Origin: Bythopirellula sp.
GTDB taxonomy: Bacteria; Planctomycetota; Planctomycetia; Pirellulales; Lacipirellulaceae
DNA: 64,000 nucleotides
Reading direction: 5' to 3'
Assembly: GCA_028285205.1 (NCBI GenBank)
Contig: JANQQA010000371.1
Location: forward strand, 1-64,000
A program made the translations under genes and the position numbers. Positions 1-10,030 of the stretch are shown piece after piece; position 1 is the stretch's first letter, and the number at the start of each line of letters is the position of its first letter. Below the pieces are notes generated by a model that did no database searches, had not been told where the DNA came from, and saw only the letters and a list, made by a program, of their open reading frames with translations.

Positions 1-1437
1 GTCGCTGACGATCTTGAAGCCGACGACGCTAGCGAGCAGTCAAATCCCACGGCTGCCCAGACCAGCGGCGAGAAGGTCAACTGGCAGGCTCGCTTTGCGA
101 AAGAAACCATCGATCCGGCGGTAGTCCGCCAGCAGGTTCGCCAACTGATGAAGTCGAAACAGACCTCTCAGGCAATCGATTTGATTCAGGCCGCTCTGCA
201 GCAAGGTCAAGCGCAGCCTTGGATGTACGAGTCGTTGGGCATCGCAATGGAGTTGGATGGTCGTCCCAAGAGCGAGATTGAGCGCGTGATCATGTCGGCT
301 TGCGACTTTAGTGACTCCGCTGACGAATTGATGCTGATCGCCAATTACCTGGCGCATATCGGAATCGATTCGCGTGCAGTGGACGTCTACCGCCAAGTGG
401 TGAAAGTTTCACCGTTGCACCACGAAGCCTACGCACTGGGCCTGCGTGCGGCCCAGCGTGCGAAGGATCTGGATGGTATTCGTTGGGCGACTGTGGGTGT
501 CTTGTCGAATGATCGGCCCAAGCAGCAGCAAGCAGTCACCGACACCGCGCGACGCGTGGCAAAATCGGTGCTCGATGAGTTGAAAGCAGCGGGCGATACG
601 ACCACCCACGACGAGTACTATCAGCAGCTTGAGAAAGCGCTCGCTCGCGACGTGGTCGTGAGAGCGACCTGGTCGGGCGATGCCGACGTGGATCTGATTG
701 TCGAAGAACCCGGCGGGTCAATCTGCTCATTGCACGAACCCCGCACTACCGGCGGTGGCGTGTCGTTGGGCGATGACTATTCCAGCTACAACAAAGACAG
801 CTCCGAGGGGCACACCGAGCGGTACTCCTGTGCCAAAGGTTTCCCAGGCACGTATCGCGTGCGAGTTCGCAAGGTCTGGGGCGACGTCGTTGCTGACAAA
901 GTGACAATCGAAGTTTGCAAAAACTTCGGATCAAAGAACCAGCAATACGAGAAGCAACGGATCTCGATTCCAGACGACGCCGACGCGCTGGTGATATTCG
1001 AATTAGAGCAGAGTCGCCGTGAAAAACCGCTGGAGGTTGAAAAGTTGGAGGTCGCGGTGAATCGCCAAGACGCGATCTCGCGGGCGGTGTTGGCCCAGCA
1101 ACTGGACGGGCTTTCCGACCCTCGAATTACTGTGCCGCTAGGTCGCGACCGCAGGGGAGGTAATTTACGTGACCGGCTCGCCTTGGCTGGAGTGCAGGGG
1201 GCTGTCGGCTTCCAGCCGATCATCCAAGTGTTTCCGTCCGGTACACAAATGCAGGTGACCGGGGTCGTCTCACCTGACCGCCGTTACGTGCGTATTCAGG
1301 CATCACCGTCGTTCACCGGTATCGGCAACGTGTCGACCTTCACCTTTGCAGGTGCTCCCACGGGTGGCGGTGGTGGTGGCGGCCTCGGTGGTGGCGGCGG
1401 TGGCGGTCTGGGCGGTGGCGGCGGCGGTGGAATCTGA
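1..1437 (+). CDS. TPR-like protein with secretin-type module and Gly-rich tail (5' partial)
   Basis: The reading frame is open from the first base, so the true start lies upstream; 478 residues are visible. The first half (about residues 40-200) is helical and TPR-like, with phrases such as AIDLIQAALQQGQ and AVDVYRQVVK. A beta-rich segment follows (about 215-340, RATWSGDADVDLIVEEPGG) that resembles DUF2135-type domains. Next comes a segment (VVSPDRRYVRIQASPSFTGI, then GNVSTFTF) that closely matches the C-terminal part of the secretin at 21585-25034. The protein ends in three GGGGGGG-L type blocks. I do not recognise a named family. It is probably an exported or envelope-associated planctomycete protein; no signal peptide can be judged because the N-terminus is missing. 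Confidence 0.75.
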   Translation, partial: VADDLEADDASEQSNPTAAQTSGEKVNWQARFAKETIDPAVVRQQVRQLMKSKQTSQAIDLIQAALQQGQAQPWMYESLGIAMELDGRPKSEIERVIMSACDFSDSADELMLIANYLAHIGIDSRAVDVYRQVVKVSPLHHEAYALGLRAAQRAKDLDGIRWATVGVLSNDRPKQQQAVTDTARRVAKSVLDELKAAGDTTTHDEYYQQLEKALARDVVVRATWSGDADVDLIVEEPGGSICSLHEPRTTGGGVSLGDDYSSYNKDSSEGHTERYSCAKGFPGTYRVRVRKVWGDVVADKVTIEVCKNFGSKNQQYEKQRISIPDDADALVIFELEQSRREKPLEVEKLEVAVNRQDAISRAVLAQQLDGLSDPRITVPLGRDRRGGNLRDRLALAGVQGAVGFQPIIQVFPSGTQMQVTGVVSPDRRYVRIQASPSFTGIGNVSTFTFAGAPTGGGGGGGLGGGGGGGLGGGGGGGI

Positions 1438-1481
1438 TTTGCCGACCCTCGGCAAACGAAGTATCGCTCGGCAGCCTCGGT

Positions 1482-2213
1482 TCACAGCGGCCAGGCGTCA
1501 CCCAACGTGGCGTGCTGTAGTTCGGTGAGTTGGCCAATACCCAGCTGCGCGACTTCGATAAGCGCGAGCAGCTGGTCGTGACTGAACGTGGCTTCCTCGC
1601 CAGAGCCTTGCACTTCGACGAACTGTCCGCTGCCGGTCATCACAACGTTCATGTCTACGTCGGCGCGGACGTCTTCGCTGTAATCGAGATCGAGCAACGC
1701 TGCGCCGTCCACGATGCCGACGCTCACTGCGGCGATCGAATCGGCAATGGGCTTAGCCGACCGGTCGAGATCTTCGATCGAGCGGATTGCCTCGACCATT
1801 GCAATGAAGCCGCCGGTGATGCTCGCCGTGCGTGTGCCCCCGTCCGCCTCCAGCACATCACAATCGACGGTGATCATGCGCTCGCCCAGCGCGGCAAGAT
1901 CCACCACGGCGCGCAGGCTGCGACCAATGAGCCGTTGAATCTCCGAACTCCGTCCATCAATCTTGCCACTACGATCGCGCCGTTTGCGGGGTGACGTGCT
2001 GCCGGGCAACATGTTGTACTCGGCGGTCACCCAACCCTTGCCTTTGCCCTCCAACCACGGCGGCACGGATGCTTCGACGCTTGCTGTGCATAGGATACTG
2101 GTGCGTCCGGCTTGCACCAAAACCCGACCTGGTGCGGCCCCGGGCACATCGCGATTGATTTTGAAGGGTCGCAGGGTGCGAGAATTCTCCCGACCATCAG
2201 TTCTCGACGACAT
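1482..2213 (-). CDS. rph: Ribonuclease PH
   Basis: Phosphorolytic 3'-5' exoribonuclease that trims the 3' ends of tRNA precursors. The 243-residue length fits the family. Typical blocks are visible: an [13 protein letters not shown] start, [51 protein letters not shown] and [21 protein letters not shown] chose ATG 2213 because an AAGGAG sits 10 bases upstream; an in-frame TTG at 2219 is only 4 bases from it. It is the last gene of the minus-strand block ffh-rpsP-trmD-rplS-yraN-rph, separated from yraN by 35 bases. Confidence 0.95.
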   Translation of the reverse strand: MSSRTDGRENSRTLRPFKINRDVPGAAPGRVLVQAGRTSILCTASVEASVPPWLEGKGKGWVTAEYNMLPGSTSPRKRRDRSGKIDGRSSEIQRLIGRSLRAVVDLAALGERMITVDCDVLEADGGTRTASITGGFIAMVEAIRSIEDLDRSAKPIADSIAAVSVGIVDGAALLDLDYSEDVRADVDMNVVMTGSGQFVEVQGSGEEATFSHDQLLALIEVAQLGIGQLTELQHATLGDAWPL

Positions 2214-2248
2214 GTTCAATCCTCTCCTTGGAACGGGTTATTGCTTGC

Positions 2249-2665
2249 CTAGCTAAACATTTGCCGCCGGCCAACAGGTTCGAAGGCATTTTTGATGTGT
2301 CGCACGGTGGGGCGGTGCTGATCCGTTGGCCACACGACTTCGACCACATCGAAGCGGCTGGCGTGTTCCAGTAGACCGTGAGACTTTAGGAAGGCGAGGG
2401 CGGCTCGGGTTTGGCGTTGCTGTCGTTCGGTGTCGACGGCTTCCGCCGGACGGCCCAACTCGGCATCGCGGCGGGTCTTCACTTCGACAAAGACTACGGT
2501 CTGGCCGTCGACCGCAATGATGTCGATTTCGCCGTAACGCTGACGGTGGCGACGGTGGACAATCTTATTGCCGCGACGTTTCAAATAGCGAGCGGCCGCG
2601 TCTTCCCCGCGCTCGCCAAGCGTCTTGGGCGGGAACCTTCGTTTCAGCCACGAGCCGACAGACAT
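2249..2665 (-). CDS. YraN/UPF0102 family endonuclease-like protein
   Basis: A 138-residue member of the UPF0102 (YraN) family, which has a PD-(D/E)XK nuclease fold; its cellular role is not settled. The family pattern is clear: GERGEDAAARYLKRRG near residue 17, then GEIDIIAVDG and VVFVEVKTRRD with the catalytic-type Asp, Glu and Lys. It lies 32 bases downstream of rplS on the same strand, a common neighbourhood for this family (rplS-rnhB-yraN in many bacteria, here without rnhB), so it is probably co-transcribed with the ribosomal genes. Confidence 0.88.
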   Translation of the reverse strand: MSVGSWLKRRFPPKTLGERGEDAAARYLKRRGNKIVHRRHRQRYGEIDIIAVDGQTVVFVEVKTRRDAELGRPAEAVDTERQQRQTRAALAFLKSHGLLEHASRFDVVEVVWPTDQHRPTVRHIKNAFEPVGRRQMFS

Positions 2666-2697
2666 GCCGCACCGCCTTCAGGCAATGGGCAAAGGCC

Positions 2698-3063
2698 CTA
2701 CTTCTTGGCTCGCTCGACGCGGCGTTCCTTGAGGCGGACTGCCTTGCCGGTCCGTTCGCGGAGATAGAAGAGTTTCGCTCGGCGGGTGACACCACTGCGC
2801 TTGACCTCCACCTTCGCGACGCGAGGCGAGTGCAGTGGAAACTTCCGTTCGACGCCCTCCCCGGCCACGATCCGGCGGACGGTGAACATCTCACGAGAAC
2901 CGGAACCGTTGCGGGCGATCACGACGCCCGAGAAAACCTGGATACGTTCCTTCTCGCCTTCGAGAATCTTCGTGTGCACGTCGACTGTGTCGCCGATTTC
3001 GAATTCGGGCGGACTTTCCTTCAGACTGGTGGCTTCGACGCTCTTGAGAAGTTCTTGGCTCAT
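2698..3063 (-). CDS. rplS: 50S ribosomal protein L19
   Basis: Ribosomal protein at the 30S-50S interface, 121 residues, the normal size. The motif FEIGDTVDVHTKILEGEKER and the following IQVFSGVVIARNGSGSRE and TVRRIVAGEGVERKFPLHSP are diagnostic. The ATG overlaps the trmD stop by 4 bases (ATGA), which implies translational coupling in the conserved trmD-rplS pair. Confidence 0.97.
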   Translation of the reverse strand: MSQELLKSVEATSLKESPPEFEIGDTVDVHTKILEGEKERIQVFSGVVIARNGSGSREMFTVRRIVAGEGVERKFPLHSPRVAKVEVKRSGVTRRAKLFYLRERTGKAVRLKERRVERAKK

Positions 3064-3791
3064 GGCTTGGGTTCCTGCTTAGGGCTATCTGTGTGTTCCA
3101 GCAGATCGCCGCGTCGCTCGCGGGTCCGCTCAAGACTGTTTTGTTCACGCCATTTGGCGATCGCTGTGTGATCTCCGCTGAGCAGCACCTCGGGAACTTC
3201 GAGCCCTCGAAATTCTCGCGGCCGCGTGTATTGGGCGTGCTCCAGTAACCGTTTGTTTTCTGGATAGGGACCGCTGGAAAACGAATCCAGCCGGCTACTG
3301 TTCTCGTCTCCCAACACGTCGGGCACCAGTCGAATCACCGTGTCGATCAGCGTCATCGCGGCAACTTCGCCGCCGTTGAGCACAAAATCGCCCACCGAGA
3401 CTTCGTCTGGCTCGAGCAGGTCGCTCACGCGTTGGTCGAAGCCCTCGTATCTGCCACAGAGCAACAAGAGTCGTTTGTGGGTGGCGAGTTCTTCGACCAG
3501 GGTTTGGTTCAGTTGTCTTCCTTGAGGGGTGAGCAGCACCACGTGTCCGGTCTGCTGGTCACGTCCTTGTACGTCTTCGACTGCCTCGACGACCGGTTCC
3601 GGCTTGATGACCATCCCGGGTCCGCCGCCAAAGGGGCGATCGTCAACGCATTTGTGTTTGTCTCGGCTCCAGTCGCGAATATTGTGTAGGTGAATGGAAA
3701 CCAGTGAACGTTCGATGGCGAGCTTCAGCAAGCTCTGGGTCATGTAGCCCGAGAAAATCTCGGGGAACAGCGTCAGCACATCGAATCGCAT
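3060..3791 (-). CDS. trmD: tRNA (guanine-N1-)-methyltransferase TrmD
   Basis: SPOUT methyltransferase that makes m1G37 in tRNAs reading CNN and GGG codons, preventing +1 frameshifting. At 243 residues it has the family landmarks: MRFDVLTLFPEIF start, DRPFGGGPGMVIKPEP (SAM and tRNA binding), LLCGRYEGFDQRV and VSVGDFVLNGGEVAAM, then a C-terminal helical part with GPYPENKRLLEHAQYTRPREF. It sits 24 bases downstream of rpsP. The rimM gene usually found between rpsP and trmD is absent here. Confidence 0.97.
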   Translation of the reverse strand: MRFDVLTLFPEIFSGYMTQSLLKLAIERSLVSIHLHNIRDWSRDKHKCVDDRPFGGGPGMVIKPEPVVEAVEDVQGRDQQTGHVVLLTPQGRQLNQTLVEELATHKRLLLLCGRYEGFDQRVSDLLEPDEVSVGDFVLNGGEVAAMTLIDTVIRLVPDVLGDENSSRLDSFSSGPYPENKRLLEHAQYTRPREFRGLEVPEVLLSGDHTAIAKWREQNSLERTRERRGDLLEHTDSPKQEPKP

Positions 3792-3815
3792 GTGGCCACT
3801 ATCTTCACTCGGGGC

Positions 3816-4346
3816 CTACTCTTCAGCTTTTGGAGCTTCCTCCTCCGCGGCTGGTTCTTCAGCAGCGGCCGCTTCCGCCGGTGCTTCGCTCGTCTCTGGC
3901 GAAGCGGAATCGGCAGACTCTTCGGCTGGTTTCTCAGCCGCTTCTTCTGCGGGTTTCGCTTCGGACTCGGCCGAGGCACTCTCCTCGGGTTTGTCTTCTT
4001 CGGGCTTCTTGGGGAGCGAAGCGGGTGCGCCCGGATCAGGAATGGCTTTAGGTGCCGCCAATTCTTCCAGGGCTGCTTTTTGTTTGTCCAGATGAGTGCC
4101 GTCGGTGCCGTACTTCTTGATGAGTACCGCGACTTTCTCGGACGGCTGCGCGCCAACGCTCAGCCAGTAGTCGATCCGCTCGGCGTTGAGGATCGCCCGG
4201 GCGTCGGTATTCTGGACGCTGGTGTCGTAGGTGCCCAGTTCCTCCAGGGCACGGCCATCGCGCGGTGCTTTGCCGTCGAACGCACATACTCGATAGTAGG
4301 GCCGATGGGTACGACCCATCTTCTTTAAACGAAGCTTGACTGCCAC
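3816..4346 (-). CDS. rpsP: 30S ribosomal protein S16 with long acidic C-terminal extension
   Basis: The first ~85 residues are a standard S16 (VKLRLKKMGRTHRPYYRVCA, then DARAILNAERIDYWLSVGAQPS). The protein then continues for about 90 residues of low-complexity Ala/Glu/Pro sequence, giving 176 residues against the usual ~80-90. The start is GTG at 4346, preceded by a clear TTAGGAG. It leads the rpsP-trmD-rplS group; ffh lies 119 bases upstream with a hairpin in between. The extension probably lies on the ribosome surface; its function is unknown. Confidence 0.95.
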   Translation of the reverse strand: MAVKLRLKKMGRTHRPYYRVCAFDGKAPRDGRALEELGTYDTSVQNTDARAILNAERIDYWLSVGAQPSEKVAVLIKKYGTDGTHLDKQKAALEELAAPKAIPDPGAPASLPKKPEEDKPEESASAESEAKPAEEAAEKPAEESADSASPETSEAPAEAAAAEEPAAEEEAPKAEE

Positions 4347-4421
4347 GAATCTCTCCTAAGATCTGCTAACGCATACCGGCCTGGAAGGGCCTCAATCGAA
4401 TCGCCCATTCTTGCAGATTTA

Positions 4422-4440
4422 GGGGCCTTCCGGAAGCCCC
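4422..4440 (-). terminator. Hairpin between ffh and rpsP
   Basis: GGGGCCTTCCGGAAGCCCC can fold into a stem of GGGG/CCCC plus CTT/AAG with one bulged C and a CCGG loop. It lies downstream of ffh and upstream of rpsP on the minus strand. No strong T-tract follows, so it may be a weak terminator, an attenuator or an RNA-stability element. Confidence 0.35.
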
Positions 4441-4465
4441 CTACAGGCCGCAAAACCTGCCAAAA

Positions 4466-5995
4466 TTAGGCCGCATCGCCGTCCTTGCCGTCTTCCTCGT
4501 CGCGTGGTTTGTTCCGCTTGTTACGCTCTTCCCGCTTGCGGCGGCGCATCTCCTTCTCACGCTCTTTCTTGAGCTTTGCCCGCTCTTTTGGGCTCAGGCG
4601 TTTGCCCGTGCCTTGTTTCTTCTTGGAGAGCTGGGCGTTGGGGTCGGACATGCCAGCTTGCATTTCCCGCACCATCTTCATCCGCTCTCGCACACCTTTG
4701 CCGGCCATCTGGGTCATCATGGTCGCCATCGCATCGAACTGCTTCACCAGGTCGTTGACCTCGTGCGGCTCGACACCTGAGCCCGCCGCGATGCGCCGCC
4801 GCCGGCTTTGGTCGATCGTCTTCATCGGGTTGCGGCGCTCGTCGGGCGTCATCGAATCGATGATTCCAAACAGCCGCTTCATGTCCTGCTCAGGGTCCAT
4901 GTCGCCCATCATGTCGGTCAAGCCGCCCATGCCGGGGATCATGCCCATCACCTTTTGCAGCGGGCCAAGCTTGTTGATCTGCTTGAGCTGTTTCTTGAAG
5001 TCGTCGAGCGTGAACTCGCCTTTCTTCATTCGCTCTTCTTGGGCGAGCATCTCGTCTTGGTCGAACTCGCGCTGCGCTTTTTCGACCAACGACAAGATGT
5101 CGCCCTGACCCAGAATCCGACCGGCCATACGGTCGGGATGGAACTCTTCCAAAGCGTCCAGGTGCTCGCCGGTGCCGATAAATTTGATCGGTACGCCGGT
5201 CACCTGCTTGACGGAGATCGCAGCACCACCGCGGGCGTCGCCGTCGAGCTTGGTCATGATCACGCCGTCGAGTTCCAACGCCTCGTTGAACGCCTTGGCG
5301 CTATTGACCGCGTCCTGGCCGGTCATGCCGTCCACGACGAGATAGACTTGCTGCGGATTGCAGCGTCGGTCGATCTTCTCGAGTTGCTGCATCAGTTCGT
5401 CGTCGACGTGCAGCCGGCCGGCCGTATCGAGAATTACCGTGTCGGCACCCAGCTGCTTCGCCTGCTTGACGGCCGCGTTGCAGACTTTTACGGGGTCTTT
5501 TTCCTGGCGGTCGGAATAGACATCGACGCCCAACTGCTCGCCGAGCACGTGCAACTGATCGATGGCGGCCGGACGTTGCAAGTCAGCGGCAACCAGCAGG
5601 GGCTTGCGTCCCGCGTCTTTGAGCATCCGCGAGAGTTTGCCGCAGCTGGTCGTTTTTCCCGAACCCTGCAGACCGCACATCATCAGCACGGTCACGTCGC
5701 CCTTGCCCTGCAAGTGTAGCGAGTGATCGACCGGACCCATCAGATTGATCAGTTCCTGATGGACGATGCCGACGATCTGCTCGCTGGGATTAAGGGCCTT
5801 GAGCACGCGCTCGCCGAGGGCTTGCTCCGTGACGCGGCTCATGAACTCTCGGACGACCGGGAAGCTGACGTCCGCCTCGAGCAGCGACTTCTCGACCAGT
5901 TTCAGGCCGTCGCGCATGTTGGACTCGGACAGCTTGCCCTGACCACGTAGCGACTTGAAGGCACTGGATAGACCGTCTTGGAGGGCCTCAAACAT
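4466..5995 (-). CDS. ffh: Signal recognition particle protein Ffh (SRP54)
   Basis: GTPase of the signal recognition particle, which brings nascent membrane and secreted proteins to FtsY at the membrane. The 509 residues carry, in order, the helical N domain, the G domain with P-loop [41 protein letters not shown] and [12 protein letters not shown], and the Met-rich M domain ([20 protein letters not shown]) with the RNA-binding [11 protein letters not shown]. The C-terminal ~45 residues are a very basic/acidic Lys-Arg-Glu tail, longer than in E. coli. First gene of the minus-strand translation block. Confidence 0.97.
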   Translation of the reverse strand: MFEALQDGLSSAFKSLRGQGKLSESNMRDGLKLVEKSLLEADVSFPVVREFMSRVTEQALGERVLKALNPSEQIVGIVHQELINLMGPVDHSLHLQGKGDVTVLMMCGLQGSGKTTSCGKLSRMLKDAGRKPLLVAADLQRPAAIDQLHVLGEQLGVDVYSDRQEKDPVKVCNAAVKQAKQLGADTVILDTAGRLHVDDELMQQLEKIDRRCNPQQVYLVVDGMTGQDAVNSAKAFNEALELDGVIMTKLDGDARGGAAISVKQVTGVPIKFIGTGEHLDALEEFHPDRMAGRILGQGDILSLVEKAQREFDQDEMLAQEERMKKGEFTLDDFKKQLKQINKLGPLQKVMGMIPGMGGLTDMMGDMDPEQDMKRLFGIIDSMTPDERRNPMKTIDQSRRRRIAAGSGVEPHEVNDLVKQFDAMATMMTQMAGKGVRERMKMVREMQAGMSDPNAQLSKKKQGTGKRLSPKERAKLKKEREKEMRRRKREERNKRNKPRDEEDGKDGDAA

Positions 5996-6288
5996 CGGTG
6001 GGCGAATCCTATCGCGGGGACAAAAAATGGGTGCGAAACCGCGATTCTAACGCATTTTCCCGCTCACGGGCAATCCAGTCGGTTTCGAGGACGGGCTGAC
6101 ACCAGCGGCCACTCGTTCGTCAGAACCGTCACGATCAAGCTGATCCCCAGAATTCCCCATTTGTCGGGTTGGTCAGCCGTGCGTCGAGTGGACAGCCACA
6201 GGAACGTAACCAATGAAGTAGTAGGGGACTCCTCACGTTCCTCCCGACAGCCAGCGTCCGCGCCGAAAACGCAGCAGAGGACAACACC

Positions 6289-7638
6289 ATGACCAACCAA
6301 GTCTTTCCGACTGAAGTCAGCACGATTTCACCGCCACCGAGCCTCCTGCCTCCGGCGATCCCCAAGTCTGAGCGTGGAGGCGCTCCGCCAGTGAAATTCG
6401 TTCCCGTCGAGCCTCAGTCATTCGAGGAATCGGGCCTCGAATCCGAGGACTTGCAGGCGCTGATTCTCAAGCTGTTGGTCAACCGCGCAACAATGACCAG
6501 TCGTGGGCTGTCGGAAACCGTTCAGCTACCCCGTCCCCTGGTGACCGAAGCGCTGGAACAGCTACGCACCGAACTATTGATCTCGATCAAAGGTTCTGCC
6601 GGCCTGGAAGACTACCACTACCAGCTGACCGAAGCCGGTTTCGAGCGGGCTCGGCGTCTGCTCAAGCAATGCAGCTACGCGGGCGTAGCGCCCGTGCCAC
6701 TGGAGACCTACATCGACGCGATGCAGCGGCAGTCGTTGCAAAACAGCCGGCTGGCGTTTGAAGACCTGCAGGCGACGTTCAAAAACTTGCGGCTCGACCC
6801 GACGCTCGTTAGTCAACTTGGCCAGGCGATCAACGACGGTCGCGGACTGTTTCTGTATGGCCCCCCCGGAAACGGCAAGACAAGCGTGTCAGAGCTGGTG
6901 GTCAGTTCGTTTGGTGAATTCGTTTGGATTCCGCACACGATCACCATCGACGGCGAGCTAATTCGCCTTTACGACCCGCGTAGTCACGAAGCGGTCGACG
7001 CCGAGGGGCTGAAACAGGTCAGCTATGACCGACGGTGGATTCTGATTCACCGTCCCACGATCGTCGTCGGCGGCGAATTGACAATGGAGCAACTCGACCT
7101 GCAGTTCAACGACATGACCGGCATCTGCGAGGCACCGGTTCAAATGCGTGCCAACTGCGGAGCCTTGGTGATCGACGACTTTGGTCGGCAACGGATGCCC
7201 ACGTCGGAGCTGCTGAATCGATTAATCGTGCCGATGGAAAAGCACCACGACTTTCTCAACCTTGCTAGCGGCCGACAACTGTCCGTGCCGTTTGACATGC
7301 TGTTGGTGTTCTCCACGAACCTGGAGCCGAGCGACTTGGTCGACGAGGCCTTCCTGCGACGCATCCCGTACAAAATCGAAGTCAACAGCCCCGACGAAGC
7401 AGAATTTGCGAGCCTGTTTGTCGAACTGGCACAGGACTTGGGCTGCGAGTGCGACGCGCAAGCGGTCGCCTACCTGCTGGAGACCCATTACGCGAAGGCC
7501 AACCGGCCCTTGCGTTATTGCCATCCCCGCGATTTGCTGCGGCAGGTTCGCAATTTTTGCGAATTCCATGGTCGCGCGTTCGAAGTGAGCCGTGAAACGA
7601 TTGACGTTGCCGTGCGGAACTACTTCGCGGGACTGTAG
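6289..7638 (+). CDS. AAA-family ATPase with winged-helix-like N-terminal region
   Basis: 449 residues. A Pro-rich leader (1-45) is followed by a small helical segment (about 50-130, LQALILKLLVNRATMTSRGL) that looks like a winged helix, then a AAA core: Walker A GPPGNGKT at 191-198, a Walker B region CGALVIDDFGRQ, and sensor-type FSTNLEPSDLVDEAFLRRIP. The C-terminal helices (YCHPRDLLRQVRNFCEF) resemble the lid of MoxR- or RuvB-like ATPases. Homologues are frequent in planctomycetes and proteobacteria, but I cannot assign a substrate. It is transcribed away from ffh and is followed by tRNA-Pro. Confidence 0.8.
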   Translation: MTNQVFPTEVSTISPPPSLLPPAIPKSERGGAPPVKFVPVEPQSFEESGLESEDLQALILKLLVNRATMTSRGLSETVQLPRPLVTEALEQLRTELLISIKGSAGLEDYHYQLTEAGFERARRLLKQCSYAGVAPVPLETYIDAMQRQSLQNSRLAFEDLQATFKNLRLDPTLVSQLGQAINDGRGLFLYGPPGNGKTSVSELVVSSFGEFVWIPHTITIDGELIRLYDPRSHEAVDAEGLKQVSYDRRWILIHRPTIVVGGELTMEQLDLQFNDMTGICEAPVQMRANCGALVIDDFGRQRMPTSELLNRLIVPMEKHHDFLNLASGRQLSVPFDMLLVFSTNLEPSDLVDEAFLRRIPYKIEVNSPDEAEFASLFVELAQDLGCECDAQAVAYLLETHYAKANRPLRYCHPRDLLRQVRNFCEFHGRAFEVSRETIDVAVRNYFAGL

Positions 7639-7694
7639 TTCGTACGCGATCGGCGATTGCCGGAACCCGACTGAGCGACTATGATGACGCATCT

Positions 7695-8195
<501 letters not shown>

Positions 8196-8912
8196 CTAGC
8201 GGCTGCGTCGCACCACGGCAGGCACGATGCCGATTGGCACCAGGGTGGCGGTGGTGGGTTCGGGGATGACCGTCAGCGATGTTAGCTGGAAATTGAAAGC
8301 CCTTGAAACGCTCGGAGATAAGAAAGAAAGTCGGATCTGGGCACTGTCTGCGATGGGCGTGCGATCTGGGTTGTCCAGGAAGGGGGTCAAGTCTGGCGGA
8401 ACCTCAGACAATTGAACGGAATCTAATGCCGTTTGATCGGCATCCATAAGGAAGAGATCAAAATCCTGCAGCTGCAGGTCTTCCCCTCGTGTTGTTGGAA
8501 TCGATAGTCCTCCCACGGTGGCAGATACGAAATAGTAGTCCATCAGAAAGGTCTGCTTGGGGCGCACAATCGAACCGCCGATAATGGAAACAAGCCCTGG
8601 AGCACCGACTGTGATACTGCCGTTATCACCATGTCCAGAGCCAAACTCCTCCAGTGTCATTGAGATACTCGTCACCGCGCCATCGTATTGCCATGCGTTG
8701 CTTTGAATGGCAGTTGCGGTTGGGTTCGCGCACGTGTCGAAGGTGTACGTTCCGGTTAGTCGTTGCCCCAATGGGACAGGGAAAGCCCAGTACGGTTCGA
8801 CTGTGTTGACTGCTTCAAAAGTGAATGTGATAAGTCCTGCGGACGCGATTGTTGAAATACAAGGAAGAACAGCAATCGAGAAAAATAACACTACTCGAAT
8901 CTGCATGAACAT
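8196..8912 (-). CDS. Secreted PEP-CTERM protein
   Basis: About 238 residues from ATG 8912 (or 236 from ATG 8906); a longer in-frame opening to 9029 lacks signal-peptide character. The N-terminus IRVVLFFSIAVLPCISTIAS is a signal peptide. The C-terminus VIPEPTTATLVPIGIVPAVV followed by RRSR is a PEP-CTERM sorting signal: PEP motif, short membrane segment, basic end. Such tails are handled by exosortase, which is not in this window. The middle is beta-rich and matches no family I recognise. It stands alone, convergent with nothing and next to the usp cluster. Confidence 0.75.
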   Translation of the reverse strand: MFMQIRVVLFFSIAVLPCISTIASAGLITFTFEAVNTVEPYWAFPVPLGQRLTGTYTFDTCANPTATAIQSNAWQYDGAVTSISMTLEEFGSGHGDNGSITVGAPGLVSIIGGSIVRPKQTFLMDYYFVSATVGGLSIPTTRGEDLQLQDFDLFLMDADQTALDSVQLSEVPPDLTPFLDNPDRTPIADSAQIRLSFLSPSVSRAFNFQLTSLTVIPEPTTATLVPIGIVPAVVRRSR

Positions 8913-9163
8913 CCCCGGCACTATGAGGTTATGGAATCGCCTACCACGATGAGTATAGCAGGCGAACTGCCGGATGGTCAAAACAGCCGCCAATGTACTT
9001 GGGGTATAAATATGATTAAGAAGACTCAAGGGTTTTCCTGCTAATACGAAGTAGTGTCGATCGTGTTTGCATAAGTGAATAGTTGCGGCCGTATCCGATG
9101 AAAAATGGATCTGTCGACGGTTGGCAGCGCAGCTTGCTGCGACTGAAGCTTCGATCGTCAGGC

Positions 9164-9991
9164 CTATTGCGCTAGGAACAACGGTCGGTTGGAGTGTTGC
9201 ACGGCGTGCAGCATGGTTTCGCCGAAGATTCTCCGTAGCAGCAGGCTCTTATTGCTGTTGCCCATGACGATCAGATCGGCTTTCCAATCGCGGGCATACG
9301 GGAGCAGACTCATCTTCGCCCCGGAGGCCTTGTAATCGGAGTCCACGCAGTATCCGTGTGACTTCAGATAAGCTACCGCGTGGCGTAGCAGTGCCCGCGC
9401 CGAATCCACGTCGTGCTCGAACGTGACGACCCGGGTCTGCGCGTCTGGCCACAACCGCAACTGAGCAAAACGTTTCATCGCCTTGGCCGATTCCATCGAC
9501 CCGCTGTACGAGACGAGCACCCTGTCGATTTTCGCGTGCTGCGGGGCGACGGTTATCAGGGGGCGTACTCCTGCTTGAACCAGGCGGACGAGTTCCGCGG
9601 GCGGTTCGTCGATCACTCCGTGCTCGAACAGATGTCCGAGTCCGCACACGATTATGTCGTGATAGCGCGCCCAGTGCGCCATGCACTGATAGGGTTCGCC
9701 TTCCGCTCGATACATGGTGTAAGGAACCTCGGCGAGCGTGGCCGCATCTTTGAAGTCTGCGATGACCTTGTCAATGATTCGAGTGGCCTTGGCGAGCCGG
9801 TGCTCGCGCAACTCGGCCGCCACCATGCCGGCACCTACCGGAACTGGTCCGGTGGCAGCCAATCGGTCGGTGTCAAAAATGCACAGGCCCGTCAGCGAGG
9901 CCTGTTGCGTGCGTGCCAAGTCGATGGCGAGCTCCGTGGCGGCCGAAGCATATTGTTGGTCTCCCAGACCTACAAGGATGCGACGAATCAT
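9164..9991 (-). CDS. Universal stress protein, two tandem Usp domains
   Basis: 275 residues formed by two Usp-like halves (about 1-150 and 155-275), the UspE-type arrangement. The first half starts MIRRILVGLGDQQYA. The second ends LIVMGNSNKSLLLRRIFGET, in the place of the ATP-binding G-2x-G-9x-G-S/T signature, but the glycines are only partly kept, so ATP binding is doubtful. It has a GAGGAAG ribosome-binding site. It follows another usp gene by 39 bases and is the last gene of the minus-strand group usp(11585)-CBS-usp-usp, probably expressed from the sigma-54 promoter at 11666-11681. Confidence 0.9.
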   Translation of the reverse strand: MIRRILVGLGDQQYASAATELAIDLARTQQASLTGLCIFDTDRLAATGPVPVGAGMVAAELREHRLAKATRIIDKVIADFKDAATLAEVPYTMYRAEGEPYQCMAHWARYHDIIVCGLGHLFEHGVIDEPPAELVRLVQAGVRPLITVAPQHAKIDRVLVSYSGSMESAKAMKRFAQLRLWPDAQTRVVTFEHDVDSARALLRHAVAYLKSHGYCVDSDYKASGAKMSLLPYARDWKADLIVMGNSNKSLLLRRIFGETMLHAVQHSNRPLFLAQ

Positions 9992-10030
9992 GTCAGTTCT
10001 TCCTCTCTCAAATTGGTGGCACCACCGACA

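Noticed and set aside
1360-1434. GGTGGC-rich tandem stretch as a possible repeat array
   Set aside because: It is the coding sequence of the Gly-rich tail of the first gene; no spacer-repeat structure, so not CRISPR.
9121-9140. Sigma-54-like TGGCAG...TTGC near the usp gene end
   Set aside because: The gap between boxes is one base too long and it points into the 3' end of a minus-strand gene.
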